Below, one piece after another: positions 17,857-27,300 of a stretch of 64,000 nucleotides of DNA (the first letter of the stretch is position 1; the number at the start of each line of letters is the position of its first letter). The stretch covers positions 186,301 to 250,300 of the forward strand of contig NZ_SMFL01000005.1 in NCBI RefSeq assembly GCF_004349265.1, written 5' to 3'. A program made the translations under genes and the position numbers. The notes under the pieces were generated by a model. The model did not search any database. It saw nothing but the letters and a program-made list of their open reading frames with translations, and was not told where the DNA came from. The DNA comes from Dyadobacter psychrotolerans (GTDB taxonomy: Bacteria; Bacteroidota; Bacteroidia; Cytophagales; Spirosomataceae).

Positions 17857-18804
17857 CTACACCAACACCACAACCTTCCCCACAGTCTTCCCGGTTTCAA
17901 TCTGCTGATGCGCCTGAATAATTTCTTCGAAAGCGAAAGTTTGGGAAATGTGTGGTTTTATAATTCCCTTTTCTAACAAATCGGTCAGAGAAGCAAGATC
18001 TTCGGGTAAGCTTCTGACAAAAACGTTAATCAGTTTTACGCCGTTACTTTTGGCTTTTTGCTGATCTTCTTCTGTAAACTCCGAAGTTACAATGGACGCA
18101 ACCGTACCGCCGGAATTCACGATTCCAATGGAGCGTGACAAGGTGTTGCCGCCGATCGGGTCGAGCACGAAGTCGATATTGTCAATGGTCTCTTCAAACG
18201 GTGCAGCCTTATAATCAATGTGTTCATCCGCGCCCTGTGCGAGAATAAAATCACGGTTTGCGGCAGAGGAGGTACCGATAACATAAGCTCCCAGATGTTT
18301 GGCAATCTGCACAGCAAAATGCCCGACGCCACCTGCGGCTGCATGTACAAGAACTCTGTTTCCTGCCTTCACTTTACCATGATTTACCAAAAGCTGCCAG
18401 GCAGTCAGCAGGGCCATGGAAGACGCCGCTGCTTCCTCATGCGTAAGATTTGAAGGTTTTTTAGATACCTGCGTAGCCGGCGCAGTTACATATTCTGCAT
18501 AAGCATTTCCTCGTCCGGGAAAATTTATCATTCCAAAGACCTCATCGCCTGCTTCAAATTCGGTAACATTTTTTCCGACCTCAGTTACGGTTCCGGAGAT
18601 ATCCCAACCCAGAATAACCGGCCTTTCTTCACCCAGCAGATAGCTCAATACGTAAGGATTGCTTCTCGCTTTTATATCAACCGGATTGATGCCAATCGCA
18701 GATACTTTAATCAAAACTTCATTGTCTTTTATTGTTGGGACAGAAACTTCTGACATTTCAAGGTTTTCAGCATTTCCTGCATTTTGTAAAATAATAGCTT
18801 TCAT
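17857..18804 (-). CDS. NADP-dependent medium-chain oxidoreductase, quinone-reductase type
   Basis: A 315-residue protein of the medium-chain dehydrogenase/reductase superfamily. It has the GroES-like N-terminal domain (NEVLIKVSAIGINPVDIKAR, VILGWDISGTV, GDEVFGM) and a Rossmann domain with the nucleotide-binding block HAAAGGVGHFAVQIAKHLGA near residue 150, then FVLDPIGGNTL and a C-terminal AHQQIETGKTVGKVVVLV. The cysteine and histidine ligands of zinc-dependent members are absent, so a zinc-free quinone or enone reductase is most likely. The physiological substrate is unknown. It stands alone on the minus strand. Confidence 0.9.
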   Translation of the reverse strand: MKAIILQNAGNAENLEMSEVSVPTIKDNEVLIKVSAIGINPVDIKARSNPYVLSYLLGEERPVILGWDISGTVTEVGKNVTEFEAGDEVFGMINFPGRGNAYAEYVTAPATQVSKKPSNLTHEEAAASSMALLTAWQLLVNHGKVKAGNRVLVHAAAGGVGHFAVQIAKHLGAYVIGTSSAANRDFILAQGADEHIDYKAAPFEETIDNIDFVLDPIGGNTLSRSIGIVNSGGTVASIVTSEFTEEDQQKAKSNGVKLINVFVRSLPEDLASLTDLLEKGIIKPHISQTFAFEEIIQAHQQIETGKTVGKVVVLV

Positions 18805-19086
18805 AGAGGCGAGGTATAATAGGTTTTAACGGTTGTCAGGATTGAAGGAAAAAACGGTTTTATTTTAATACCAAATAAGTACTTTGCTATGAAGGAAATC
18901 CTGAAAATATCTTTCATACCGGAAAAATTGAATCCGAAACTTACAAAAAGTGGTTTGAGGCATTGCTTCTAATCCCGGCAAAAAATTAGAAATCAATTTC
19001 TGAAACACGCCAGTCGGGGGACATCTTCTGTTTTTATCGTCATAGTGAAAATGTGATATTATTCCTGACCATATTCTTAAAATTTT

Positions 19087-20004
19087 ATGAACGATATTAA
19101 ATCAATAGACCGCCGGCTTTTTCTGCGTAATCTTTCTCTGGCAACCGGAGCGGTGCTTACATCATCTGTCGGGGCGGATTCGTTTGCCAAAAAAGGCGGT
19201 TTTCAAATAGGCTATTCGTCCATTACCTGGGGCGGCAAAGACTTGCAGGCGATTGAAGATCTTGCATCGCTTGGTTACAAAGGGATTCAGCTTCGTGCCA
19301 ATACGTTTGCACCTTACCGTACAAAGGTTTCGGAATTGAAAGATGCTTTGGTAAAAAACAATCTTACCCTGGCGATGTTTTCAAGCGGCAATGTTGAGAT
19401 TGATCCTGCCAAGTTTCAAAGCACAGTTGACACCCATGTTGCACATGCGAGTTTTGTAAAAGCGCTGGGTGGAAGTGCAATGCAGGTTACCAACAGCCTT
19501 CGCCAGAAAGATAAGCTGCCAACAACGGAAGAGCTTAAAAAACTGACCGAAGTGATGAACGAAATTGGTAAACAAACGGCTGATCTCGGCGTGCAGACAG
19601 TTTATCATAACCACATGAACCAGTGGGGGGAAACGCCTGAGGAAGTGGATGTGATCGTGCAGGCGATGAATCCCAAATATGTAAAATTGCTGCTTGACAT
19701 TGCACATTACAAACAAGGCGGCGGGGCACCGGAAGAAGCGGTAATTAAGTACAAAAACATCATCCACGCCCTGCATTTAAAAGATACCAAAGCGGTTGAA
19801 TCTAAAAGCGGATACAAATTTGTAGAACTTGGCCAGGGAAGGGTGGATGTTCCTGCCGTTTTTGCAGCTTTAAATAAGATCAAATTCAAAGGCTGGGCAG
19901 TAGTGGAACTGGATGGCGTTCCTGATCCTGAAAAAACACCGATTCAGTGCGCTGAAATCAACAAAAAGTACATTACTGAAACGTTGAAATATCCACTTTC
20001 TTAA
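19087..20004 (+). CDS. Exported sugar phosphate isomerase/epimerase-type TIM-barrel protein
   Basis: A 305-residue protein with a twin-arginine signal (DRRLFLRNLSLATGA) followed by an AP-endonuclease-2/xylose-isomerase-like TIM barrel from FQIGYSSITWGG. Conserved metal-site blocks are VQTVYHNHMNQWGE, VKLLLDIAHYKQGGG, HALHLKD and WAVVELDG, giving His, Asp and Glu ligands. Twin-arginine export suggests folding with metal in the cytoplasm before transfer to the periplasm. The neighbours (DUF1080, Gfo/Idh/MocA, DUF6807) point to a role in periplasmic processing of oxidised sugars, as hydratase or epimerase; that is inference from gene context. A strong terminator follows, so it is transcribed separately from the DUF1080 gene. 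Confidence 0.88.
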   Translation: MNDIKSIDRRLFLRNLSLATGAVLTSSVGADSFAKKGGFQIGYSSITWGGKDLQAIEDLASLGYKGIQLRANTFAPYRTKVSELKDALVKNNLTLAMFSSGNVEIDPAKFQSTVDTHVAHASFVKALGGSAMQVTNSLRQKDKLPTTEELKKLTEVMNEIGKQTADLGVQTVYHNHMNQWGETPEEVDVIVQAMNPKYVKLLLDIAHYKQGGGAPEEAVIKYKNIIHALHLKDTKAVESKSGYKFVELGQGRVDVPAVFAALNKIKFKGWAVVELDGVPDPEKTPIQCAEINKKYITETLKYPLS

Positions 20005-20030
20005 GAGGCTTTATTGGATTTGGAAGGTTT

Positions 20031-20073
20031 AAAGGTTTGGTTGTTTGAATGTTTCAAACTCCGAACCTTTTTT
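20031..20073 (+). terminator. Strong rho-independent terminator
   Basis: A 10-bp stem AAAGGTTTGG / CCGAACCTTT (20031-20040, 20061-20070; one G-T pair) extends inward through GTTTGAA/TTCAAAC to a tiny loop and is followed by T residues. It ends the isomerase transcript. Confidence 0.8.
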
Positions 20074-20291
20074 GTATTTAAACAGAATTTGAAAAAGTAA
20101 AAATTCTTACAGCTGGTAAAGACCTGCAACAACAGAGTTCAATCTTCGTTATCTCACGAAAATTAAGCCAGGGAATAGCCTACTTTGTCAGGGTATAGGT
20201 ACATTTATATCGTTATGTCAGTAGAAGTTTATTCCTGCCTGAATACTAAATTATATTTATTACTTACTAACAGCCTGCGGGCTAAACAAAT

Positions 20292-21662
20292 ATGAAGAGA
20301 TTTAAGATCTATGCTGCTTCTTTGCTTTTGACTTTATCCGTTTCCCTTACGCATGCGCAGAAATCCAAAGACGGATGGCAGCCATTATTCAACGGAAAAG
20401 ATCTTTCGGGCTGGAAGCAGTTGAATGGTAAAGCAAAGTATGAAGTAAAGGACGGAGCCATTGTAGGTACTTCTGTAATGGATACACCTAACTCTTTTCT
20501 GACAACAGAAAAGGATTACGGGGATTTCATATTAGAGTGCGAATTAAAAGTGGATAATAAACTGAATTCCGGAATCCAGATCAGAAGTCTTTCGAAACCT
20601 GATTATATGAATAACCGCGTGCATGGCATTCAGGTGGAAATAGATCCGAGTGACCGTGCCTATTCTGGTGGAATTTATGACGAAGCCCGCCGCGGATGGC
20701 TTTATCCGATGGACATTAACCCGGCCGGGAAAAAAGCTTTCAAAAAAGACGCCTGGAATAAATACCGTATTGAAGCTATTGGCAATACGATCCGCACATT
20801 TGTTAATGACGTTCCTACTGCCTATTTAGTTGACGACATGACGCCAAGCGGATTTATCTGTCTGCAGGTACATTCTATTGGCAAAGACCAAAGCCGCGAA
20901 GGAACACAGGTGAGCTGGAAAAATATCCGTATCAAAACTACGAATCTGAAGCCAAGTCCTGCAACGGATATCCGCATCGTGAACATGATTCCAAACTCGA
21001 TCACAGATGCAGAAAAAAAAGAAGGCTGGAAACAATTGTATGACGGTAAAACGGCCGGTCAGTGGAGAGCTTACGGCGGAACTGACTTTCCAACAAAAAG
21101 ATGGAGTTACGATCAGGGAGCGATTACCATTGCAAAATCTGATGGTTCAGAAACGGGTAACGACCTGGTAACAAAACAGCTTTTCGGACCGGTATTTGAA
21201 TTTCAGTTTGAATTTAAATTAACAGAAGGAGCCAACAGTGGCGTGAAATATTTCGTAGACCAGAAGTTTAATGCAAACGGAAAATCGGGAATCGGCTGTG
21301 AATTTCAGGTACTTGATGATGCCAAACATCCGGACGCGAAAATGGGTAAAAACGGAAACCGTACCATTGCTTCGCTATATGATGTAATCACTTCTGAAAA
21401 ACCAGCCAACGCAATCAAGAAAATCGGAGAGTGGAACCAGGGTAGAATTGTTGTATTAAAAGATGGTACAGTTCAACATTTTTTAAATAATTATAAAGTT
21501 GTAGAGTATGTTCGAGGATCTCAGTCTTTTAAAGACTTGGTAGCAGGGTCGAAGTTCAAAAGCTTTGATGGATTCGGGCTTTCTGAAAAGGGATATTTGC
21601 TTTTGCAGGATCATGGAGACAATGTTTCTTTTAGGAGTTTGAAAATAAAAGAAGGTAAGTAG
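20292..21662 (+). CDS. Double DUF1080 protein (3-keto-disaccharide hydrolase/lyase family)
   Basis: A 456-residue exported protein (signal peptide ending THAQ) built from two tandem DUF1080 domains. The first runs from about residue 30 (WQPLFNGKDLSGWKQL) to about 215 and the second from about 245 (WKQLYDGKTAGQWRAY) to the end. Both show the family beta-sandwich pattern: DFILECELKVDNKLNSGIQIRS and FEFQFEFKLTEGANSGVKYFV, with GIQVEIDP and GCEFQVLDD central strands. DUF1080 enzymes cleave 3-keto-glycosides, by hydrolysis or 1,2-elimination. With the dehydrogenase gene 69 bp downstream, this fits a route of oxidation at C3 followed by bond cleavage. A TACTTTG box at 20181-20187 may be the promoter -7 element. 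Confidence 0.88.
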   Translation: MKRFKIYAASLLLTLSVSLTHAQKSKDGWQPLFNGKDLSGWKQLNGKAKYEVKDGAIVGTSVMDTPNSFLTTEKDYGDFILECELKVDNKLNSGIQIRSLSKPDYMNNRVHGIQVEIDPSDRAYSGGIYDEARRGWLYPMDINPAGKKAFKKDAWNKYRIEAIGNTIRTFVNDVPTAYLVDDMTPSGFICLQVHSIGKDQSREGTQVSWKNIRIKTTNLKPSPATDIRIVNMIPNSITDAEKKEGWKQLYDGKTAGQWRAYGGTDFPTKRWSYDQGAITIAKSDGSETGNDLVTKQLFGPVFEFQFEFKLTEGANSGVKYFVDQKFNANGKSGIGCEFQVLDDAKHPDAKMGKNGNRTIASLYDVITSEKPANAIKKIGEWNQGRIVVLKDGTVQHFLNNYKVVEYVRGSQSFKDLVAGSKFKSFDGFGLSEKGYLLLQDHGDNVSFRSLKIKEGK

Positions 21663-21731
21663 CACCTGATTTTTCAGCGTAAAATAGTTTGAGTTTAAGT
21701 TATACAGTATAAATTTTTTACACGAATAACA

Positions 21732-23078
21732 ATGACAACCAGAAGAGATTTTATAAAGAGCGCAGCCCTGGCTTCTGCCGGAGTTGCAGCAGTTGGTTCC
21801 AGCGCATTTAGTGCTTCAAGTTACCGTAAGATAATTGGTGCTAATGAGCGTGTCCGTGTTGGCGTAATTGGTTTTTCCGATCGTTTCCGCAGTTCTCTTG
21901 CTCCAAGTTTCGGCGATCATGCCAAGAATCTGAACTTCGAATTTATGGGTGTTTCCGATTTGTGGAACCGCCGCCGTGACGAAGCCGAAGCATTCATGAA
22001 AGGTAAGCCTTATGCAGTGGCCAGCCAGTTTGTAAAAGCACGTAACAACGAAGAATTGCTTGCCCGTAAGGATGTGGATGCGGTTATCATCAGTACCGCC
22101 GATTTTCAGCATGCCCTTCATTGCGCAGAAGCTGTAAAATCCGGCCGTGATGTATATGTTGAAAAACCATTTGCTGAATCTTTGGAAGATGCCAAAACTG
22201 CCCTGAAAGCAGTAGAAAGCTCAAAGCAAATTGTTCAGGTTGGTTCTCAGCGCCGCAGCGCACCCAACTATCATGCTGCTCATGACTATATCAAGTCTGG
22301 TAAATTCGGCGATATCACAACTGTTGAAATGACCTGGAACGTAAATCAGCCTGGTCGCTGGAGACGGCAGGAACTGGTTTCGCAGATCAGAAAAGAAGAT
22401 ACAGATTGGGACCGCTTCCTGTTGAACCGCCCGAAAGTGGCCTGGAACCCACGTTTCTATCTTGAATTCCGTTTATTCTATCCATATTCATCAGGTATCC
22501 CCGGACAGTGGATGGCGCATCAGATCGATACAGTACACTGGTTCTCTGGTCTGGATGCTCCACGTAATGTTGTTGCGAACGGTGGAATTTATACCTGGAA
22601 AGACGGTCGTACCAATGTAGATACTTTCAGCGCTGCTTTTGACTACGGTCCTTTTGATGATAAAAGTAAAGGTTTTCAGGTTATTTATTCTTCCCGTTTC
22701 AACAACGAAGCTGGTGGTGTAAAAGAATATTACTATTCAAACGGTGGTATGATCAACCTGGATACGAACAAAATTACTTCGGAAGGAGGATTAAAAGAAA
22801 AAGATGCAAAAGGCATGGGACTGAAAGCTAATTTGCTTGCAGATATGTCTTTGAAAGCAGGTGATAAAATTGCGACCGATGCCAACACAGGAACCGATCC
22901 GATGACTTCTTTGCACATGCTTAACTGGATGGAGTGTATCCGTAGCCGTAAGGAAACCAATGCACCCGCAAGAGTAGGTTTCAACCACTCGGTGGCTAAC
23001 ATGATGGCTACACAGGCATTGCACTCAGGAAAAAGAGTTAGCTGGGATCCAAAGAAAAGGGAAATCATTCTAAGCTAA
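21732..23078 (+). CDS. Exported Gfo/Idh/MocA family oxidoreductase
   Basis: A 448-residue protein with a twin-arginine signal (TRRDFIKSAALASAG), a Rossmann domain starting VRVGVIGFSDRFRSS, the family block DVYVEKPFAES near residue 145 and a C-terminal alpha/beta domain including QRRSAPNYHAAHDYI and HQIDTVHWFSG. Twin-arginine export implies that the NAD(P) cofactor is bound in the cytoplasm and carried to the periplasm, as in glucose-fructose oxidoreductase. It follows the DUF1080 gene by 69 bp. A glycoside 3-dehydrogenase role is inferred from the similar gene mix of characterised 3-keto-glycoside clusters; the sequence alone shows only the family. Confidence 0.9.
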   Translation: MTTRRDFIKSAALASAGVAAVGSSAFSASSYRKIIGANERVRVGVIGFSDRFRSSLAPSFGDHAKNLNFEFMGVSDLWNRRRDEAEAFMKGKPYAVASQFVKARNNEELLARKDVDAVIISTADFQHALHCAEAVKSGRDVYVEKPFAESLEDAKTALKAVESSKQIVQVGSQRRSAPNYHAAHDYIKSGKFGDITTVEMTWNVNQPGRWRRQELVSQIRKEDTDWDRFLLNRPKVAWNPRFYLEFRLFYPYSSGIPGQWMAHQIDTVHWFSGLDAPRNVVANGGIYTWKDGRTNVDTFSAAFDYGPFDDKSKGFQVIYSSRFNNEAGGVKEYYYSNGGMINLDTNKITSEGGLKEKDAKGMGLKANLLADMSLKAGDKIATDANTGTDPMTSLHMLNWMECIRSRKETNAPARVGFNHSVANMMATQALHSGKRVSWDPKKREIILS

Positions 23079-23106
23079 AGTTAAACACGAAGTGACGCAG
23101 TGTTTG

Positions 23107-23154
23107 GCGCAGAGTTTCGTAAGGTTTTGATATAACCCCTGCGAAACTCTGCGC
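23107..23154. repeat. Perfect 13-bp inverted repeat, GCGCAGAG-type intergenic repeat
   Basis: GCGCAGAGTTTCG (23107-23119) pairs exactly with CGAAACTCTGCGC (23142-23154) across 22 bases, and flanking GTGTT/AACAC extends the match with one bulge. It may act as a terminator for the oxidoreductase gene. Related GCGCAGAG/CTCTGCG words recur at 57486-57528. Confidence 0.65.
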
Positions 23155-23207
23155 TAACACCATAAACTCAGGGTTTAATCTTGTTGAAACCATAAACAAA
23201 ATTAAAA

Positions 23208-24254
23208 GTGAATCTGAAAAATTCCCGCATAGCACTAGCCACCTTTTCCCTGGCCGCCATGACAGGCCTGGCGCAGGCGCAAAAAGTTGATCTGGTTGAT
23301 AACAAAAAGGATAAAAAAATTGAAGTAAGCATTGATGGCAAACCTTTCACCTCTTATTTCTATCCGGGTGAAGATGTCTTGAAAAAGGCGGTGCTCTATC
23401 CGGTGATGACTTCCAAAGGAACACTGGTAACCCGTGGCTGGCCTTTGGATCCGCGTGGAAGCGAGCGTGTAGATCATCCGCATCATGTGGGTGTCTGGCT
23501 GAATTACGAGGATGTCAACGGGAATGATTACTGGAACAATTCCAATGCAGTGGACCATGCAAAACGTGCGTACGGAACAATTAAGCATACCGGAATTACG
23601 TCTATGAAAAGTGGCAAGGACAAAGGAGAACTTACGGTTACTGCCGACTGGGTTGATAAAGACGGCAAACTGACTTTAAAGGAGGTTACCACCTACACTT
23701 TCAGCGGAAAAGGAAACAGCCGTGTGATTGACCGCACTACAAAGCTGACTGCTGCGAACGGAGACGTTTCCATGCCGGACATCAAAGATGGGATGTATGC
23801 GATTCGTGTGGCAAGAGAGCTTGAACTGCCGTCAAGCAAACCTGAAATTTTTACTGATGCCAGCGGTATTGCTACAAAGGTTCCGGTAATGAATAACACC
23901 GGAATTACAGGAAATTATCGTAACAGCAACGGAATTGAAGGTGAGGACGTTTGGGCGAAACGTGCTATCTGGTGTAACCTGACAGGGAAAATCAAAGATG
24001 AAGACATCAGTATCGCCATCATTGATCACCCAAAAAATCCGGGTTATCCTGCCTACTGGCATGCACGCGGATATGGCTTGTTTGCTGTTAACCCGTTAGG
24101 TCAAAAGGCATTAAGCAATGGAAAAGAAGAAATGAATTTTAAGATTAAAAACGGAGAGTCTACAACATTCAGATACCGGATGGTGATTGCTTCGGAACAT
24201 CTTAAAGATGCATCCTTAAATACGATGGCTGCTGATTACGCCAAAACCAAGTAA
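23208..24254 (+). CDS. DUF6807 (PmoA-like) family exported protein
   Basis: A 348-residue protein; the start is a GTG at 23208, which gives a normal signal peptide ending GLAQAQ. The body is an all-beta protein with the family blocks KAVLYPVMTSKGTLVTRGWPL, VDHPHHVGVWLNYEDVNG, DYWNN and later IDHPKNPGYPAYWHARGYGLFAVNPLG. The His-rich DHPHH block suggests a metal or sugar site. Family members are often annotated as methane oxygenase PmoA-like, but they occur in sugar-catabolic clusters and no monooxygenase function is implied. It is the last gene of the 19087-24254 group, and a clear terminator follows. Confidence 0.85.
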   Translation: MNLKNSRIALATFSLAAMTGLAQAQKVDLVDNKKDKKIEVSIDGKPFTSYFYPGEDVLKKAVLYPVMTSKGTLVTRGWPLDPRGSERVDHPHHVGVWLNYEDVNGNDYWNNSNAVDHAKRAYGTIKHTGITSMKSGKDKGELTVTADWVDKDGKLTLKEVTTYTFSGKGNSRVIDRTTKLTAANGDVSMPDIKDGMYAIRVARELELPSSKPEIFTDASGIATKVPVMNNTGITGNYRNSNGIEGEDVWAKRAIWCNLTGKIKDEDISIAIIDHPKNPGYPAYWHARGYGLFAVNPLGQKALSNGKEEMNFKIKNGESTTFRYRMVIASEHLKDASLNTMAADYAKTK

Positions 24255-24280
24255 GAAACTCTTCAATAAATTTTGTATTA

Positions 24281-24307
24281 AAACCACGGGTAGTTCCGTG
24301 GTTTTTT
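24281..24307 (+). terminator. Rho-independent terminator
   Basis: A perfect 9-bp stem AAACCACGG / CCGTGGTTT (24281-24289, 24296-24304) with loop GTAGTT runs into a T tract. It separates the DUF6807 gene from the regulator gene and also excludes an early regulator start at 24306. Confidence 0.88.
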
Positions 24308-24389
24308 GCATTTAAATCTTCGATTAACAAAAATATTTTTAACGAGGCACGGTTATTCTGTAAATTGGCCTGGTAATAACACACATTCA

Positions 24390-27300
24390 ATGCAAAAGTG
24401 GTTTTTTAGACTGTTGGTTTATTTAATCTGGGTTTCCGGATGTTTGGAGTTTGCCGTTGCCCAGGGCGAGGACTACCAGTTTGCGAGATACAGTGCTGAA
24501 AAAGGACTTTCACACAATCAGGTTAATTGTTTTCTAAAAGATCAGCAGGGATTTGTATGGGTTGGTACGGCTGAGGGACTTAACCGGTTTGATGGTTATT
24601 CATTTAAGATTTTTAAACACGATGTCCGTGATTCAACCACACTTTCGGATCATTATGTCAATGAGCTATTTGAGGATAAACAAGGTTATATCTGGATAAA
24701 CACGCGGCTTGGATATAATATTTACGATCCTGCAACGGAAACAATAGATCATGACATCAACAAAGCAGCCAGACGACTTGGTTTGCCGGATGCTAATTTT
24801 AACCGGATCATCAAAACCAGATCAGGAGATTACTGGATCAGTCACAACCGGCTTGGTTTGCTCAAATACATTACTTCAAAGAAGCTTTTACTGCACCTGA
24901 AATTTGAACCTGAACGGGGAGGAAGAGAACTCCCGGTTGTATCAGATTTTAATGAAGACGCTCAGGGAAATTTATGGGTAGTTTATGATAACGGTCTTGT
25001 AGTCCGGTTCAATACCGTCACTTTTAAAACGGATTTTCAAAGTGATCTTCTTCAGAAAAAGCAACTGGGTAGATCTGCTAATCACCGGGTTTTTGTGGAC
25101 AGAGATGGAGAGCCCTGGGTTTATGTGATTAAAGCTGTTCGCGGAGTTTATTACTTTGATACAAAAAAAAATGAACTGATTGCCGGTAATGCTTCTTCAT
25201 CACAGTTTAAGCTCAACAACAACATCGTAAGTTCTATCATTTCCGGTCCGGATTCGGGAATCTGGATCGGTACGGATCATGGTGGGATCAACATCGTCAA
25301 TAAGCAGGACCGTACCGTCTCGACTTTGCTCTACAATCCGAATGACCCAAAGACGATCAGCCAGAACAGCATCATGACGCTGTATAAAGACCCGTCGGGA
25401 ATGATTTGGGCAGGAACTTTCAAAAAAGGCTTCTGTAACTACCATAAAAATATCTTCAAGTTTTCGCTGATCAGACATTTGCCTACCATTCCGCAAAGTT
25501 TGCCTTTTGATGATGTGAGTGTTTTTGCAGAGGACAAAAAAGGAAATGTCTGGATTGGCTCCAATGGAGGCGGACTTATTTACTTTGACAGGAAGAGTAA
25601 CCGGTTTAAACAATACAAAAACATTCCCGGAGATCCGTCCAGTTTAAGTAACAATGTCATTGTAAGTCTGTTTCTTGACAAAAATAACATTCTATGGGTG
25701 GGAACTTACTTTGGCGGACTGAACAGTTTTGACGGGAACAAATTCAAACGGTACATGCACAATCCTGCGGATTCCACCAGTTTGATCGATGACCGTGTTT
25801 GGGAAATTTTTGAAGATTCGAAAGGCCGGCTTTGGGTTGGAACCCTTGGTGATGGTTTGGAGCTATTTGACAGACAAAAACAGGTATTTAAACATTACCG
25901 GCCATTCGCTCCTAATTCAATTCAGTCATATTATATTGCCTCGGTCATCGAAGACCAAAGCGGGAACATTTGGATCGGTACTGCAAATGGAATCGACGTC
26001 CTAAAACCAGGCGCGGACAAATTCATTCATTACACACATGAAGCAAACCGACCCGGGACATTAAGCAGTACCGCGGTTGTTTCACTTGCACAGGATAGCT
26101 TTGGCAACATCTGGGTGGGCACTTCTGACGGTTTAAATGTTTACGATAAAAGGCGAAACGGATTTGTTTCCTATGATTCAAGAGACGGATTGCCGGATAA
26201 CTCTGTACTGACTATACTGGTTGACAATAAGCAAAACTTATGGCTGGGAACGCCCAAAGGTCTGGTAAATTTTAATATAACTAAGAGAAAAGATGCGATT
26301 CCTGAGAAATTTGATATAACGACTTACAATGAGGTAGATGGCCTGCAGGGAAGGAGTTTTAATGAGAATTCTGCACTACGCCTTAATTCAGGAGAAATGA
26401 TCTTTGGAGGTGCGAACGGCTTTACTATTTTTAACCCTGAAAAAATCACCAGTGAACCGGTCAATGCAGATGTTGTTTTGACTGATTTTCAAATTTTCAA
26501 CAAAAGTATCAGACCCGGTGAAAAACAAAACAAACGGGTCATTCTTGAAAAATCAATTTCCGTGACAAAGGAAATTCAACTCCAATACAACCAGAATGTA
26601 TTCACGATTGAATTCGCTGCCCTTAATTTCCTGCATTCGGACAAAAATCATTACCTGTATACGCTTGAAGGATTTAATGATCAGTGGTTTGAGGCGGATA
26701 ATAATACAAGAAAAGTTACTTACACCAACCTTGATCCGGGGAAGTATTCATTCAAGGTTAAGATAAAAGATGGTGGTACCGTTTCAAAAGAACGAATATT
26801 AAAAATTCATATCAATCCTCCGTTTTGGAAAACGCCTTTTGCTTACATTTTGTATTTTCTGGCTACAGTAGGTGCGCTGGCACTTGCCCGCTGGATACTT
26901 CTCGAAAGAGAACGACTGAATTTTAAACTGGAACAGGAAAGGCGAGAGGCGCTGCAATTGCATGAGCTGGATATGATGAAAATTAAATTTTTCACCAATG
27001 TAAGCCATGAATTCAGAACACCGCTTACACTGATGCTGACGCCGTTGGAAGGGTTGTTGAATAATTTGCAGGCAGATTCGGGCGTCCGTAATCAGTTGTC
27101 CATGATTCATAGAAATGCACGGCGGCTGCTTAACCTGGTAACGCAGCTCCTTGATTTCAAAAAATTGGAAGTAGAGGAAACTGAATTCAGACCTGAAAAG
27201 GGAGATATCATTCAGTTTATAAGAGAAATTACGCATACCTTCTCTGACCTGTCAGAGCGGAAGCATATAGCTTTTACCTTCGAAACCGATGTAGAGTCAC

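Noticed and set aside
18890..18973. Short 27-codon ORF after a TACTTTG box
   Set aside because: Too short and without similarity. Another frame in the same stretch is just as protein-like, so no coding call is supported.
23208..24254. Reading the PmoA-like family name as a methane monooxygenase
   Set aside because: The protein is a periplasmic all-beta protein in a sugar gene group; no pmoB/pmoC or membrane helices are present.
24306..24389. Extended N-terminus for the hybrid regulator
   Set aside because: The first ATG lies in the T tract of the preceding terminator, and the extension would hide the signal peptide that starts at 24390.
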